Assembly: GCF_004193775.1 (NCBI RefSeq)
Contig: NC_041016.1
Location: 48,761,349 to 48,825,348 of the forward strand
Reading direction: 5' to 3'
DNA: 64,000 bases
Source: Glycine soja
Taxonomy: Eukaryota; Streptophyta; Magnoliopsida; Fabales; Fabaceae
Part shown: positions 21,373 through 34,246 of the stretch, one piece after another
Layout of the letters: every line of letters starts with the position of its first letter
Position numbering within the stretch: the first letter of the stretch is position 1
Translations under genes and position numbers: made by a program
The notes under the pieces: generated by a model
Database searches by the model: none
Seen by the model: the letters and a program-made list of their open reading frames with translations, nothing else
Told to the model about the DNA's origin: nothing

Positions 21373-21548
21373 CTGGCCTATCAGGCTTATAAGACTTTTT
21401 AATAAGCCTAAGTCTGGTCTATTTAATTTAATAGACTTTTTAAAAAGTCTGAACCTAACCTTTTAATTAAATAGGTCATGTCAAATCATATTTTAAATAG
21501 GTCAGATCATAAACCCCTGTAGGCCTGTCTAGTCTATTCCCACCCCTA
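20489..21548. mobile_element. Non-autonomous hAT-like element
   Basis: Ends TAGGGGTGGGAATAG and CTATTCCCACCCCTA are inverted copies. The element is flanked by perfect 8-bp direct repeats TTTCTATT (20481-20488 and 21549-21556), the hAT target-duplication length. Subterminal regions are rich in AGGCC/GGCCT words. It has no coding capacity and contains a long (TA)n run. It sits only 28 bp beyond the MULE's target duplication. Confidence 0.85.
21279..21370. repeat. (TA)n microsatellite inside the hAT-like element
   Basis: About 46 uninterrupted TA units. Confidence 0.97.
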
Positions 21549-23150
21549 TTTCTATTCATAAGGGAAAAAAAAATCCTATACTCCTATCAAATACCAATGA
21601 CACAATTATTGTATTCTCATCGCTTACCATCCACCAATGTCACTTTCGATTTTCGTACGTTACACCTTTTTTTTTAATTATTGTACTATTTCAATTATTT
21701 TACTGTGTTTTCTGACAATTTTTAATTATTTTACTGTGCTATCTTCTGACCGGTAGTGTTGTATAAAAGTAAAGAATTTTTTATCAAAATTGTATATGAT
21801 GTTTTAACATAAAAATATTTTTATATATTTAATTTTTTATTATCTTTGCCCCTAATTTAGGTAGTATAATATAAATTCATCACCATATTTACAGTTAAAA
21901 TAAAATATTCGTCTCTAAATCTATACTGCTTAAGTAATAATTGTAGGCTCCCTATTATTCTAATAGTGGAAAGAATGGATTGGGAGACACAGAAACGCAC
22001 CCAATTTTTTTCCACTGATTTTGGATTTGGTGACTTTCTCATTTTAGACCTAACAGATTAGTCAAATAATTCATATTTTCTTAATTACTTGTTTTAAAAA
22101 TTATTTTTAATTTAGTTTTTATGTGTTTTATACTTTAAAATCATAAAAAATATTACTGAATATGTAAATTAACTAATACAAAATTATTTCACTTTAATTA
22201 GTGATTTTGAAAAAGAATTTTATTCTTCATAACTGTCTCACTAGTTCAAAAAGGATGGTCTCAAATGAAAGATATAAGTAATTTGTATAAAAAGTAATTG
22301 TAAAAAATTTTGTAGTAGTTCCTAAACTACTAGAAATTTCTGTCACAATAAAAAGTTTCTGACAGTTTAATATTTGTAAAAAAATTGACACTTTTTTGCT
22401 GTAATTTTTTTTCCACGACAGATGAAAAAAATCGTTTTTTGTCAAAGTGAATTAATTTTATTTGAAGTTTTATTATTTTACTAACACGAATGAACAGTTC
22501 ATTATTGATCACAACTAACCTTGGGCCCACTTGTATATTTTTTTAACAGAGACACGAACCCAATAAATTAAATCTGTGAAACAAAATTTAAGGGTGGTAG
22601 TAGTACGATGGAAAACGTGTCAAACGCAAATACAAATCACACCACGTGAAACAAACGAACCCTAAAGTGTGTGTGTCAAAGAGATTGAAAAATGAGTGTC
22701 CTACTCCTATGTTAGAGATGAGGGATGTTTGGATTTCGAATATCAGTGTTGTGAAAGTATATTTAAGAATAATTTTTGTTTGAAATCGCGTTTGGTCATT
22801 CTGGAATCGATCAATATAAAAAAACTGGATTTTAGACCAGCAAGATCTTGTGAATCATTTTCTAAGTTGTTTCATGAGGTTTAATACAAATAGCTCCATC
22901 ATAACCAATTTCATGCATGTGGATGCATGCATTCAATCACAAAATAACTAAACCTCTCTCTTATCAAAATCCGATCTCGAAATCGAAGGCAGCGGGGGAG
23001 GACACTGTTTTGAACTCCCTCTATAATATTCTTATGATGGGGTTCTCTTTTATTCATTGTGATAAGAAACCCACTTCACGAATATTAATGCGTAATAAGT
23101 TGTAGCAACGTAACACATTCCTAATTCCTGGGGTTAAATAATCTAAAGAA
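21549..23150. other. AT-rich intergenic DNA; possible hAT 5' sequence from about 22690
   Basis: 21549-22690 shows no gene. 22690-23100 has short open stretches (for example SKSKAAGEDTVLN) that may be the decayed N-terminal part of the hAT transposase gene that follows, but no BED finger can be identified. Confidence 0.45.
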
Positions 23151-24780
23151 AGGATGAGAAAAATAATTGCTATTACAGTTATGGTTTATGAATTCCCTTT
23201 TAGCATTGTTGAGGATGAAGGTTGGATGTGGGCTTTTCAATATGCAAATCCCGACTTTTAAAAAGTAAGTCGTAAAACAATGAGAAGCTATTATTTAGCA
23301 TTATATAATGTAGAAAATAATCGATTGAAGGCTTCGTTGAAAACTGTCAACAAAATTAGCTTAACAACTGACATATGGAAATCAAGTCACCAAGTGGTTG
23401 AGTATATGATTGTCACCGGTCATTTCATTGATGTGGAGTGGAAACTTTAAAAAGAGGGTTTAAAGTTTTGTAAAGGTGTCTGCTCTGAGGTGAGGAATTG
23501 ATGTAGTAGAGACCATATTTAAGTGCTTGGAGGCGTGGGGGATTGAAGAAAAGGTGTTTTCTGTGTCGGTTGACAATACTTCTTACAATAACTCATGTTT
23601 TAAGAATTTGAAAGAGAACTTATCACTTGGCACAAAATTAGTTTTGAATGGAGATTTATTTCATGTTAAATGTTGTGCACACATATTGAACTTGCTGGTA
23701 CAAGATAGGCTTGGTAAGATACAAGACATAATTCAAAATGTTCCTGAAAGTGTGAAGTATATTAACCATAATGATGCGAGATTGAAGGCCTTCAGTGATG
23801 TTGAACAAAAGCGTCTAAAAGAAAGAAAGCTCATCCTTGATTGTCCAACTAGGTGGAATTCTATATTTCAAATGCTCTCAACTGCATTGAAATTCAAAAT
23901 TGCCTTTTGAGCTTATGGAGAACGAGATCCTCTTTATACTTATGCACCTTAAAATGAAGATTGGGAAAAAGTGCTGAAAGTTTGTAAACTTTTAGAAGTA
24001 TTTAACTTAACTACACATATAATATTAGGCAGTGAATATCTTACTACTAATTTGTATCTTGCAGAAGTTTGGAGGGTCAAGCAAGTAATTGACAATTCAT
24101 CAGAGGATGAAGATTTTTTTATGAGAGATATGGTAGCCCCAATGAAACTATAATTTGACAGATATTGGGAGCAATGTAATTTATTGGTGTCCATTGCTAG
24201 TGTTTTAGATCCTAGGTGCAAGTTTCGTGTGATTGGCATTTTCTTCCCTTTGTTGTACAAGCTTGAAGAAATTGCTAAGGAGAATGTGGAGAAGGTACGA
24301 AGTATTCTTCAACAATTATATGATGAGTATGTGGCTTTAAGAAATGAAGAGTCATCCTCAAATGAAAGGAATGTTGGTGGCATAAACTCCTCAACTATCC
24401 ATGTGCCTGATACATTTTCTATGACTAGGTTTGATCAATTAATGAGTCTTGTGCATGAAAAGGAAGCAGTCCCACCAATGAAATCAGAACTAGATGCTTA
24501 TCTTGAGGAGAAAAATACTTATATCTCTAATAATGAAAACTCCACTTTTAGTGCCTTGGAGTGGTGGAGGAATAATAGTTTCAAATATAAAGATTTTATC
24601 AAAGATGGCAAGAGATATACTAGTTGCTCTAATGTCAACCGTTGTATCAGAATCTACATTTAACGCTGGAGGTAGAGAAATTGATGAGTATCGTTCTAGA
24701 TTGAATGAAGAATCTATTGAAGCTCTCATATGCAGTGGGGATTGAATTCGCCATAATTACAATTTGAAGAGAAAAACAAA
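23151..24780 (+). pseudogene. hAT transposase (RICESLEEPER/DAYSLEEPER-like), decayed
   Basis: Readable pieces in order: ITVMVYEFPFSIVEDEGW; LTTDIWKSSHQVVEYMIVTG; AWGIEEKVFSVSVDN; HVKCCAHILNLLVQD; LDCPTRWNSIFQMLSTALKF; then the C-terminal dimerisation part SALEWWRNNSFKYK and SESTFNAGGREIDEYRSRL. This is the Ac-like hAT transposase layout. At least four breaks are visible: stops near 23260 and 23450, frame changes near 23500 and 23908-23950, and another near 24590. No BED finger is readable. It cannot make a full protein. Confidence 0.88.
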
Positions 24781-25500
24781 GGTACACAAATTTTATTTTT
24801 AATTGACTCTTTTGTAATATATTTATTTTTCTAATAAATTTTTTCCTCATTATGAAGGTCGATGATCAACCGCTTGAAGAAATAACCTTGAAAATCTTAT
24901 AAAATGATTACGACTTATTTGAAAATATAAGATGTTGAGACATTTTCTCTTTAAAAAATGTTTCTTTAACTTTCCTAAACTAATTTAAAGTGTTTTGTAA
25001 AATTAATTTATATTCTAATAACATTTTTCCCCTTAAAATGAAGGTGAATGAACAACTTCAAGAAATCACATTGAAGATTTGATGATATGTTGGCTCGTTG
25101 TTTCATGTTTGGGAGATGGCTTGGAAATTAAAAATTTCCTTCTTTGTATTTAACTTGTCATGGTTCTTATTTCTTATTTATTTTACTATTTGACATTAAG
25201 GCTAGATTATCGAATGAAACTTATGATATTTTACTTAGTTAACTTATTTTTTTTACAATATTTTAAATACTTAAAGTGCTCCGATTATAATTCTTATTTG
25301 GGTTGTTGTGATTAGTGAATTTTAATCTCATATTAGAGTGCTCTAATTAATTTTAACTTATTTTTTGTCACACAAATTAAAAGGAAAATATGTTTCTTTC
25401 TTTATATTAAATTTAAAAAAGTACTATATGAATTCTCAAAGTTTTCCTGTATAGTCATTAGATTCCCTTCATATATAATATTTATTGTAAAATAGATTTT
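24781..25500. other. hAT 3' non-coding region
   Basis: AT-rich. Contains two copies of a short block (ATTATGAAGGTCGATGATCAA at 24850 and AAATGAAGGTGAATGAACAA at 25036, each followed by a CTTGAAGA/TTCAAGA word), a small imperfect tandem duplication. No gene. Confidence 0.5.
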
Positions 25501-25650
25501 CTAATAGGCACGTAGGTCAAATCAGACTTTTAAATAGGTCAAGCCAAGCCTAAAAAAACCCTATGACAAGTAAATAGGCCAAGCCAAGCTTTATTTTATA
25601 ATTCAGGCCAAGATCAAGTCTAGCTAAGTCGACCTGTTTCCATTCATACT
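25501..25650. mobile_element. hAT subterminal-type sequence
   Basis: Dense AGGTCAAG/AGGCCAAG words and a CCTGTTTCCATTC end resemble the right end of the non-autonomous element at 20489-21548. This suggests the decayed hAT transposase belonged to a related family. The exact end and a target duplication were not identified. Confidence 0.45.
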
Positions 25651-25654
25651 CATA

Positions 25655-26270
25655 AGTTTGAAATGCTTAAAATACAAGAATATAAATCTATTGAAGAAAT
25701 GTTCACAAGGTTCTACTATAGTGAATGAACTAAATGCTATAGGAGATAAATACACAACACAACAGAGAATCAAGAAGATTCTAAGGAGTTTGCCCAAAAT
25801 TTGGAGACCAAAAGTCACTCCCATAACAGAAGCCAAGAATTTGAAGACTCTGGGTATGGATGAACTTATTGGTTCTCTAGAAGTTCATGAACAAAAGCTT
25901 GTAGATGAGATAAAATTACCTGAAGGAAAAATGATAGCTCTCAACGCCTCTTAAAAAAACAAAACAAAGCATCAATCCAAAACACTGAAGTCAATAGTAG
26001 TTTCTGATGCTGAGAACAATGATGAACTTTTTAAGAAAGATGAAGAGGAACTGACATTCTTAACCAAAAGAGTACAAAGACTACTCGGAAGAAGAAAATG
26101 ACCAAGAAGAAACTTCTCTAGAAGAGACTTCCAGCAAGAAAAAAATTCCAGGCAATTCAGATGTTGAGTGCAACAAACCTGATCACATCAAAACTGACTA
26201 TTACCTTTCAACAACAAAAAAATGGGAAAAGATAAAGACCCAAGTGGAGAGCACTCAAGGCACATATGTA
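25655..26270 (+). pseudogene. Copia gag remnant (UBN2 and zinc-knuckle region)
   Basis: Translation gives QRIKKILRSLPKIWRPKVTP, ITEAKNLKTLGMDELIGSLE and VHEQKLVDEI, the canonical UBN2 gag stretch of soybean Copia elements. A stop follows at 25952, and only scattered lysine-rich pieces and a degenerate knuckle (about 26160-26200) remain. No protease, integrase or LTR was recognised next to it. Confidence 0.8.
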
Positions 26271-27190
26271 CGTTTTAATTTTTAAAGGACGAGAAGGAAA
26301 TTAGCTGAGCGCTATTTGGTAACTTTTTAAGTTTTAGTTGTGATTGAGTATTTGGTGTGAATCTAATTTGTCGTCTTGTTTTTCTTGCTAGAAATGGGTT
26401 GATTGTGCTATGTTTCCTCTTGCCAGACATTATGCTGCTTTTTAATTGATTAATGGGAATGGGATGAACTCGGAATGAGGAGACTGCATGTGATAGATTA
26501 AAAGTTTGGTTGAACAAACTTCCCTGAAATACTTACAGGAGAAGAAAAAACATTTGCAAGTTAAAAATCAGTTTTAGAAGTATGAGAGCGCTATAAATTA
26601 GCTTTTATACATACGTTCTTTTTCTTATATGTTTATTCATCAGCTATTTTATTTTATTCTCGAAAGGTAAGGCTTCATTCCCGAGTGAGAAGGAGCAAGC
26701 CCTATTAAGTGAAGGGCTCATATCTATGTCTATAAAGGGAATGTTTATCCTACCTACCTATTATAAGTTTCATTTTGGGTATTTAATGAGCAATATCATT
26801 ACCATCTCCAATCTCTTTCTTTGTGCAGGATTTTATCTCAATCTCCATTCTCCACAAATCTCATCTCATATGACAAGGTTATCATCATTTGATTTGTCCT
26901 AGTATACCCAGTTCCCATTTGATCATGCACCACAAAATCAAAAGCACGACACAATTATTGAAAATACTACTATCTTATCTTTCAAGCAAAATTCCCAAAT
27001 AGTTCGAACCAACACCGATGCAAAATCCTATGGATAAAAAATACACCGATGCAAGGACCAAATAACAGAAGTACAACATTCACGGACAAAACCACAAACA
27101 AAACTCGACAAAACTTAAATCTAAAGTAACATTGTTCATATGAGAAATAAATTCGGCTAAGTTCAAAAGTAAGTTAAATAGTTCAAACAA
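26271..27190. other. Intergenic DNA and eEF2 3' flank
   Basis: No gene recognised. The short minus-strand frame at 26275-26517 has no known domain. The last 200 bp are probably the eEF2 3'UTR. Confidence 0.5.
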
Positions 27191-27191
27191 T

Positions 27192-30119
27192 TTAAAGCTT
27201 GTCTTCAAACTCGGAGAGAGGAGTCATCTGTTCCTTCAAGCCCTTCCTCTTGCGGATGTCGGTGACAAGCTGTGCAGCTTGTGATCCAGTCTCCAATGGG
27301 TCAGAAGACATCATGTCCCAGTGATCAAAGACACATTGTGGGAAAGCCTGGCCTGATGTTGCAGCCCTCAATGTGCTCGAGAAACCAAAGGACTCAATGA
27401 CAGGGAGGTATGCTTTGATGTTGTAAAGTGGGGTACCAGGCCTCTGCATTTCCTCGAACACATGTCCACGTTTCTGGTTAAGAACACTGTAGATTCCACC
27501 AAGAGCTTGCTCAGGAGCCTGGATTTCAACCAGGTAGACAGGCTCAAGAAGCCTGGGTTTGGCAGTAATCTGGGAAGCATAGAAGACTCTCCTGGCAGTA
27601 GGGATGATTTGACCACCTCCTCTGTGGATAGCATCAGCGTGCAGAACAACATCACATACTTCAAAGCAAATGGCTCTCATGTTTTCTTCGGCCAAAGCAC
27701 CTTCTTTTGATGCCCACTGGAATCCAGCAACCACAGAATCCTTGATTTCATTCAAATACTGGACTCCCTTACACATATCAACCACCATGTTGGGTCCAAG
27801 GGTCTCAGGGCCAAAGCACCAGATTTTCTTGGCGAGATCCTTGTCCCAACCAAACTCTTCTGACAAGATCTTGGAGCGAATCTTGGGGTCATCCCTTGGT
27901 CCAATCTTGCCATCGTCAATGGCCTCGGCAAGACCTTCCTCCAATGGTCTTGCTTCCATGTACAGACGATTGTGCTTGTTGGGTGATTTGCTCATCACAG
28001 TGCGGCATGATCTCTCCAGGACAGTCTCCCTGAATGACACAACAGGGTCAGATTTAATGATCTCAGCTCCACCCATGAAATCATCCTGCAAGTCCTTCAA
28101 ACAGATCTCAAGATGAAGCTCTCCTGCACCAGCAACAATGTGTTCACCAGACTCCTCAATGGTACAAACAACCATAGGATCTGACTTGGCCAACCGCTTA
28201 AGACCTTCAACAAGCTTGGGAAGATCTGATGCAACCTTACATTGAACAGCAACACGAACAACAGGTGAGACAGAAAACTTCATAGCTCGAATGGGATGGG
28301 CATCAACTTCCTTTTCATTAGTCAAAGTAGCATTCTTTGTTATGAACTGATCCAAACCAACCATAGCAACAGTGTTACCACAGGGGACATCTTCCACAGT
28401 TTCCTGTCTTTTTCCCATCCAAATGACAGTTCTTTGAACACTTTTAACATACAAATCCTTCTTCTCCCCAGGGACATAATTTGGTCCCATAATCCTCACC
28501 TTCAAACCAGTTGAAACTCTGCCAGAGAATACACGACCAAAAGCAAAAAATCTGCCCTTGTCAGATGCTGGAATCATCTTTGAGACATAGAGCATCAGAG
28601 GACCCTCAGGATCACAGTTTCTGATAGCCGAAGCATATTGATCATCAAGGGGACCCTCATACAAATTCTCCACACGATACTTCTGGGCTGTTGATGGAGA
28701 GGGTAGATGAAATATCATCATTTCCAGTAATGCACTACTTGCTGGAAGCCAGGTTTGCATGACACGCTTCATCAATGCTTTGCCCATTAGGTCCTTCTCC
28801 TCAGATTTCATGGTGACCCCAAGCTTTTGCAGCATAGGCCACAGCTTATCCTTCTGATCATTCATACAAGTGTTAATAATCTGCTTGATGGGCTCGTAAC
28901 AGAACTGAACAAACCCACGCTTGCAGGTAGCAGAACCAGTATTCTTGCTGGACCATTTCTTTGTGGCTGGATCAAAGAAGTTTTCACCCCAGAGCCTTTC
29001 CATCATTTTTCCTTCATCAACTCCAAACTTAGATGCATACATCTTGGCAAAGTTAGTCAGGGTAAAAGCCCAGCCGTGCAAACCAGCAGAAAAAGCAACT
29101 GTTCCTTTCTCTGGATAGACCTGAACATCACCGAGAAGTGGATCTTCATATGTAGCCATGATCACATTAGCATTCTCAATAACTCTCTGGAATGTCTGGT
29201 AAGCCTCCTCTCCGTCAACCTGGAGTTCAAGGAAGCACCTGTCCATCTTATTGACAGTCAGAACAGGCCTAATCCTTTCTCCAAGGGCTTGTCGTAGAAC
29301 AGTTTCGGTTTGGACACAAACTCCTTCCACACAATCAACCACAACAAGAGCTCCATCGGTAATACGAAGTGCAGCAGTAACCTCAGAAGAGAAGTCAACG
29401 TGCCCAGGGGAGTCAATGAGATTAATAAGATACTCATTCCCATTGCGCTCTCCCTTAAAACTCTTGAGAGCTTCATCAGTCATTTCATAGTAGAGTGAGA
29501 TACCCGTAGACTTGATTGTAATACCACGCTCAGCTTCATCTGCACGGGTATCAGTCATACGGACATCACCTGCAACTTCTTGAGCAATAATACCAGCAGC
29601 AGCCACAAGAGAATCAGTCAGGGTTGATTTTCCTGCAATTCAAAAGCAAAGCAATAAATTGTCAGTATGCAAGCAAAGTGTAGGGATTATATATTTTGAA
29701 AAAACATTGCATTCTGATAAACAGCTAAAAATTTTGATCAAAAACCATTCTTGAGTAATATATACATATACAGTAGTTTTTGATACAAAAGGAACTTCTT
29801 AAAAGGCCTAACTTAAAAATTTATTTTCAAACAAACGCCAAAGCTACTTATCTTCATTCAAAACAGCCATGGGTAAAGGAACAAAATTGTAATATCAGGT
29901 ACATCAAAGAGAAAGTAACCACTATCTGTTAATCCATACCGTGATCAACATGAGCAATGACAGACATATTACGGATATTATGCTTATAGTCCATAATGCG
30001 ACGCAGCTCTTCAGCTGTGAACTTCACCTGCAAAAATAGAGAAATCTCAATTCAGAGCATGAACATTCAACCAAAGGAAATAAATAAAAATCATGTATCA
30101 CTCTCCATCGACTTACCAT
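27192..30119 (-). CDS. eEF2: Eukaryotic elongation factor 2 (eEF2)
   Basis: Coding exons 30119-30117 (ATG only), 30027-29940 (88 bp) and 29632-27192 (2441 bp) give 843 aa, the usual plant eEF2 length. The protein is the cytosolic GTPase that moves tRNA and mRNA through the ribosome. Visible motifs: P-loop AHVDHGKST (26-34), switch I with [18 protein letters not shown] (56-73), G3 DSPGHVDF, G4 NKMD, and the domain IV loop [15 protein letters not shown] holding the diphthamide histidine at about residue 700. It ends in FEDKL. Introns are GT-AG, and the first splits the start codon from codon 2. The frame is uninterrupted, so this is the likely functional copy. The eEF2L gene 15 kb away on the same strand is its tandem relative. 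Confidence 0.97.
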
Positions 30120-31115
30120 TTTGACTAGTCTTTAGTTTCCACCAAAGTCAAAGCTGAAACATTAAAACACCAACGTTAGCTAAATAGCAAGGTATCATGC
30201 AGGCAACAAAAATATAGAAAAAGAAAAGGAGTTATTGAAGGAGAAAAGGGGATATAAAGGATTTGTTGTCATAACTCGGTCAAAAACAAATTAAAAATAA
30301 AAAAGGTAAAAAATATCACAAATTCAACATAGCCATAACATATAAACCATTCGTTTTAATATACACCTACAATTTTCTCTTGGAACAGTTATAATTCCTT
30401 CCTTTTTGCACCAAAGAAAATCCCTCAATTTTAAGTACCCAAATTAATTCAGGATAAAAAGTTTCGATTGTTTCAAAAAATCTTCAAACTTCTAAAAACA
30501 GTAGCAAACGGCTCAACTCAGAATGCAATTTGTTTAAAACCTTAAATTATCAGTTTCAAAATACGCCAATTACATCCAGCAGATTAACACAAAACAATAA
30601 CACCCGTCTAAGTCTAAAACATCTCAACATGCATATGCGTCAGTGTGTGTGAACCAAGATCCATCTATCACATACAGACAGCAAACCAACCGAACAAAGA
30701 CGAATTAAAAAAAATCAGTGTTCAGATTTTGATTACCTAATATCATGTTCAATCAATTCATATCATACCTCACTAAACAAATAAGAAATGCAGAACAATC
30801 GATTATTATTCTGAAAAAAAGTAAGCAAAAGTAAAACCACACCCAGACAACAAGCAAATGAACAAAACTACACCGAATTACCTATAAGTATTAAAAAAGA
30901 AAGGAGCAGAATCCAAAACACGAAGAAAAACACCGAAACGGAATCGGAATATTCGAGTAATGCACAGATCTGAAGCAAATAAACGGAAGCGAGAAAAACA
31001 AACGGTGCCGATCTGTTCGGAAACAAAGAAGCGAAGGAAAAGCGAATGAGAAAATTAGATGCAGTGAGGAACCAAACCTGAAAGAGCGAGAGAGAGAGAG
31101 CAAGCGGCGAAGAGA
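30120..31115 (-). other. eEF2 5'UTR with a 924-bp leader intron
   Basis: Non-coding exon 1 (about 31115-31078) is CT-rich on the transcribed strand and ends with donor GTTTGG. The intron runs 31077-30154 with acceptor TTTCAG. Exon 2 (30153-30120) leads directly into the ATG. Long leader introns of this type often enhance expression of plant housekeeping genes; that effect is inferred. Confidence 0.7.
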
Positions 31116-31140
31116 GTAGTGCTTCCGACTCTCGTGTGCG

Positions 31141-31250
31141 TATATAAAGTGGTGTGTGTGAGAGACGGTGAGAGAAAGGTAGTGATTTTTTAGGGTTGTA
31201 TCCACCACGCAATGTAAACCCAATCCTAGAGTATGGGCCTTGGGCCTGGA
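31141..31250 (-). promoter_or_regulatory. eEF2 promoter: TATA, telo-box and paired site II elements
   Basis: On the minus strand: TTTATATA at 31148-31141, telo-box AACCCTAA at 31197-31190, and two GGCCCA elements (plus-strand TGGGCC at 31234-31239 and 31241-31246). Telo-box plus site II motifs is the known signature of promoters of plant translation and ribosomal-protein genes active in dividing cells. Confidence 0.75.
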
Positions 31251-31259
31251 TCTCTCAAG

Positions 31260-34241
31260 CCCGATGCTATTCTTTCTCTCAAATTGTTATGAAGGATTAT
31301 TCCCCTTTGGAAAAGCTTATGAAATGTTTATCGGGACTTATCTTAACAAAATAAATAAATGTTTTTTATATAAATGTTTGAAATAAATAGAAAATTATTA
31401 ATTTTTAAGTAAAAAAAAATTAGATAAATTCCAATAATATGACTCATGTAATTTATTGGTTACTATTTTTTTTTGTCTGCATCTACATTGGGAACCGATT
31501 TTCATTCTTCAGCTTTTATTTTTGTTCTTGCCACCGAAAAATTTCATTCCCCTGGCTATTAAAAACCCTCGTCACTTTTTATGTTATTAATAGGTGAATG
31601 TTTTATTTTTAAATCATAGTTTTAAATATATATATATGGATTTGATTTTATGATATTTTTTTAGATTTATGATTCTCAATTTTTTTGTTATTACGAACAA
31701 AAAATAGATAAATGGTAATTAGTGATTTTTTATTTTTAATATTTTTGCAGCATATAATGTTATTTTTAATTTTGTTAATTACTTTTTAAAAATTTATTCT
31801 AATTTTAAACATATTTTGATTCTTATTCTTTTTTTTTAATTTATAAAATCAAACAAGGTATTATAAGTGCTTATGTGACAATGTACATCCAAATGCCATA
31901 AAATTGTATAAGTACTTTTTAACATGTATATACAAACACAAACACCTTAATGAATTTGAAGCACTTATAACATAAGCTCTTACATAATAAAAAATTATAG
32001 AATAAGGTCTTAATCAATTTATTTTTCCAAACGGACCCTTATTTGGGGTTAGGATATGATAGAAAGTGGGTTTTAGAGTATAGTTTTAAAAATTAAATCA
32101 ATCACTTATCCAATTATGGTACTAGATCAATGGTTGAATTGGTGGATTATTAATTGATTCACATGATTTTGTCTTTATATAATAAAATTTGAAAAAAAAA
32201 TCATATTAATATTATTATTTATTTTATGTTATTATATGTTATTCTTTAAAAAAATTTATTATATTTCTATTACTATTATTATTAGTTTATTGTATTTATT
32301 ATTGTTGTTTTTATTTATTTTATTATATTATGCATTTGAATTATTTTTTGGTGTTCGACGGTTCGTTTGGGTCTGAAAAGCTCCACTGCAACAACCCATT
32401 AGTTATGTATCAAAATGAATATTTTAATAGATAAATGACTAAATTAAATTTTAGTAAAAATTTTATCCTAATTTAGCCTATACACTACATGACATAAATG
32501 TTTGTTTGATATAATTAAAATTCATAATAAATAGATATCATTGAATATATAAACTTGTTCCTGTTTTGATTTTATGTAAATAATTAAGTTTAAAAGTTAT
32601 GTATGAAATATATGTAGTCTGAACCTGTTGACTCTGTGTTTAACGGATCAAACAATGACAAACATATTCTAAAGTCTTCAATATTTATGATTAAGTTAAA
32701 GCATTGTGTTTTATGATCCTCTTGGAAGGAAACGTATGAATTTTTTTCATAGGACTTGTCGAAGAGTAAAGTGCAAGACAGAAGTCAGCAAATAAAGCTA
32801 TTTATTCCATCCCAAAGATAGAGTTAGAGTACTTCATAGTACAAAAGTTGATTTGATCTCTAGCATTGGATTTGGAGTGCCTTTTTAAGGAAAATAAACA
32901 AAGTGATTTATCAATCTTATCTGACAAATTGGTAACAGGCATTAAATATTGTAATAATCAAATAAAAGAAGAAGCTCATTTTAGAGTCAATAATAACTTT
33001 TCCAACAAGTCTATAAATACCAAAAGTTTTAAAATGTTAAAGTTATGAATTCTTAACAAACAATTCTCTTTTAAGCATTGAAACTCTTGTAATTAATTTT
33101 TTAAGTTTGTAAAAAGCTCTCAAAACATCTTATGTATCCTGAGAAAAAAAGATTGTGAGCTAAACTTGTACATTCATTATAAGATAATGGCTTAGTTTAC
33201 ATGCCTCCTACCTTAAACAAATATATTAATTTGTGTAAAGCTGGAAGTGGGTTGGTAGGAAATAATACTTTGGTTATTAGGTTGGAGAGGCTAGTGTAAA
33301 CATTACTTGGGAAAAGCTAAAGGTAGCTTATAAAAACAATACTTGTATAGATAGTAGAAACTTGATGGGTTATAAAAAACTAAATGTAATCTCAGTTAAA
33401 GAGACCACCCAATATAAAATATCAGTGCTTTTATGCTCTTTACACTATCTATTTTTGTTTGACCCTAATTGTGAATCTTGCTTTCAAAAATGTTTTTTTT
33501 TAATAAATCTTTGTTTTGAAACAAACATATGTTGTTTTTTTTAAACCTTCTTTTTGAAAACTTATATTAGACGAAAGAGTGTCTTACAAAAAGGATTGCA
33601 ATTTTGTTATAAATCATAATTCAATTCCCTTCTGATAATTTTTGTCTTTAAAGTATATTATAGATTTATAATAAATAATTTAAATTGTGATATATGTTTA
33701 TTTTTAACAATTTATAATTTCTTTTATAAGAAATTATTGGAGTTAATTTAGTGATAGAGACAAAAAAAATAGTTTGAAAGACAAGGTGGACAATAAGAAT
33801 ATTGAGTATATAAATAAATGTAAAAGAATGATAGTTTAAGATAGTTGAAATAATTTTTTTTGGATTGTTGCATAGGTCGTATATGAAATAAACATCCAAA
33901 AAAGAGAACATAGATTATTGAAAATGCTTAATTAAAAGTGTGGAGAGAATAAAAGATTCACTCTTTATATAAGTTGTATATATTTTAATTTATAACATGA
34001 GTATATTAGGTTTCTCTTCTTTTGTTTTGATCATTTTGTAAAATTTAAGGTTAGTTATAACAAAAACATAGTACAAAAAATAAGTAAGAGGAAAGAAAAA
34101 TATTTCCTATACTTTTATAATAACCTTTTTATTGTACATCAGTTACTATTTAGAAAATTTGTAATATAGTTGTAACATTCTAGACACATTTGAGGGGAAA
34201 AAACATGTTTAAAGGAAACAATAAGAAAAAAAAAAGTATAC
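31260..34241. other. AT-rich intergenic DNA
   Basis: No gene supported. A stretch at about 31850-32030 has inverted words (TATAAGTGCTTATGT and GCACTTATAACATAAGC) and TTTCCAAACGGACCCTTA, like a common legume MITE family, but no clear ends. Frames at 32866-33048 and 33362-33544 lack known domains. Confidence 0.55.
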
Positions 34242-34246
34242 ATAAT

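Noticed and set aside
27368..29498. Antisense and out-of-frame open frames over eEF2
   Set aside because: Same reason: shadows of a long, codon-constrained gene.
30868..31223. Two overlapping minus-strand frames of about 110 codons upstream of eEF2
   Set aside because: They lie over the eEF2 leader exon, leader intron and promoter. The low-complexity Ser/Leu/Phe content comes from CT-rich leader DNA.
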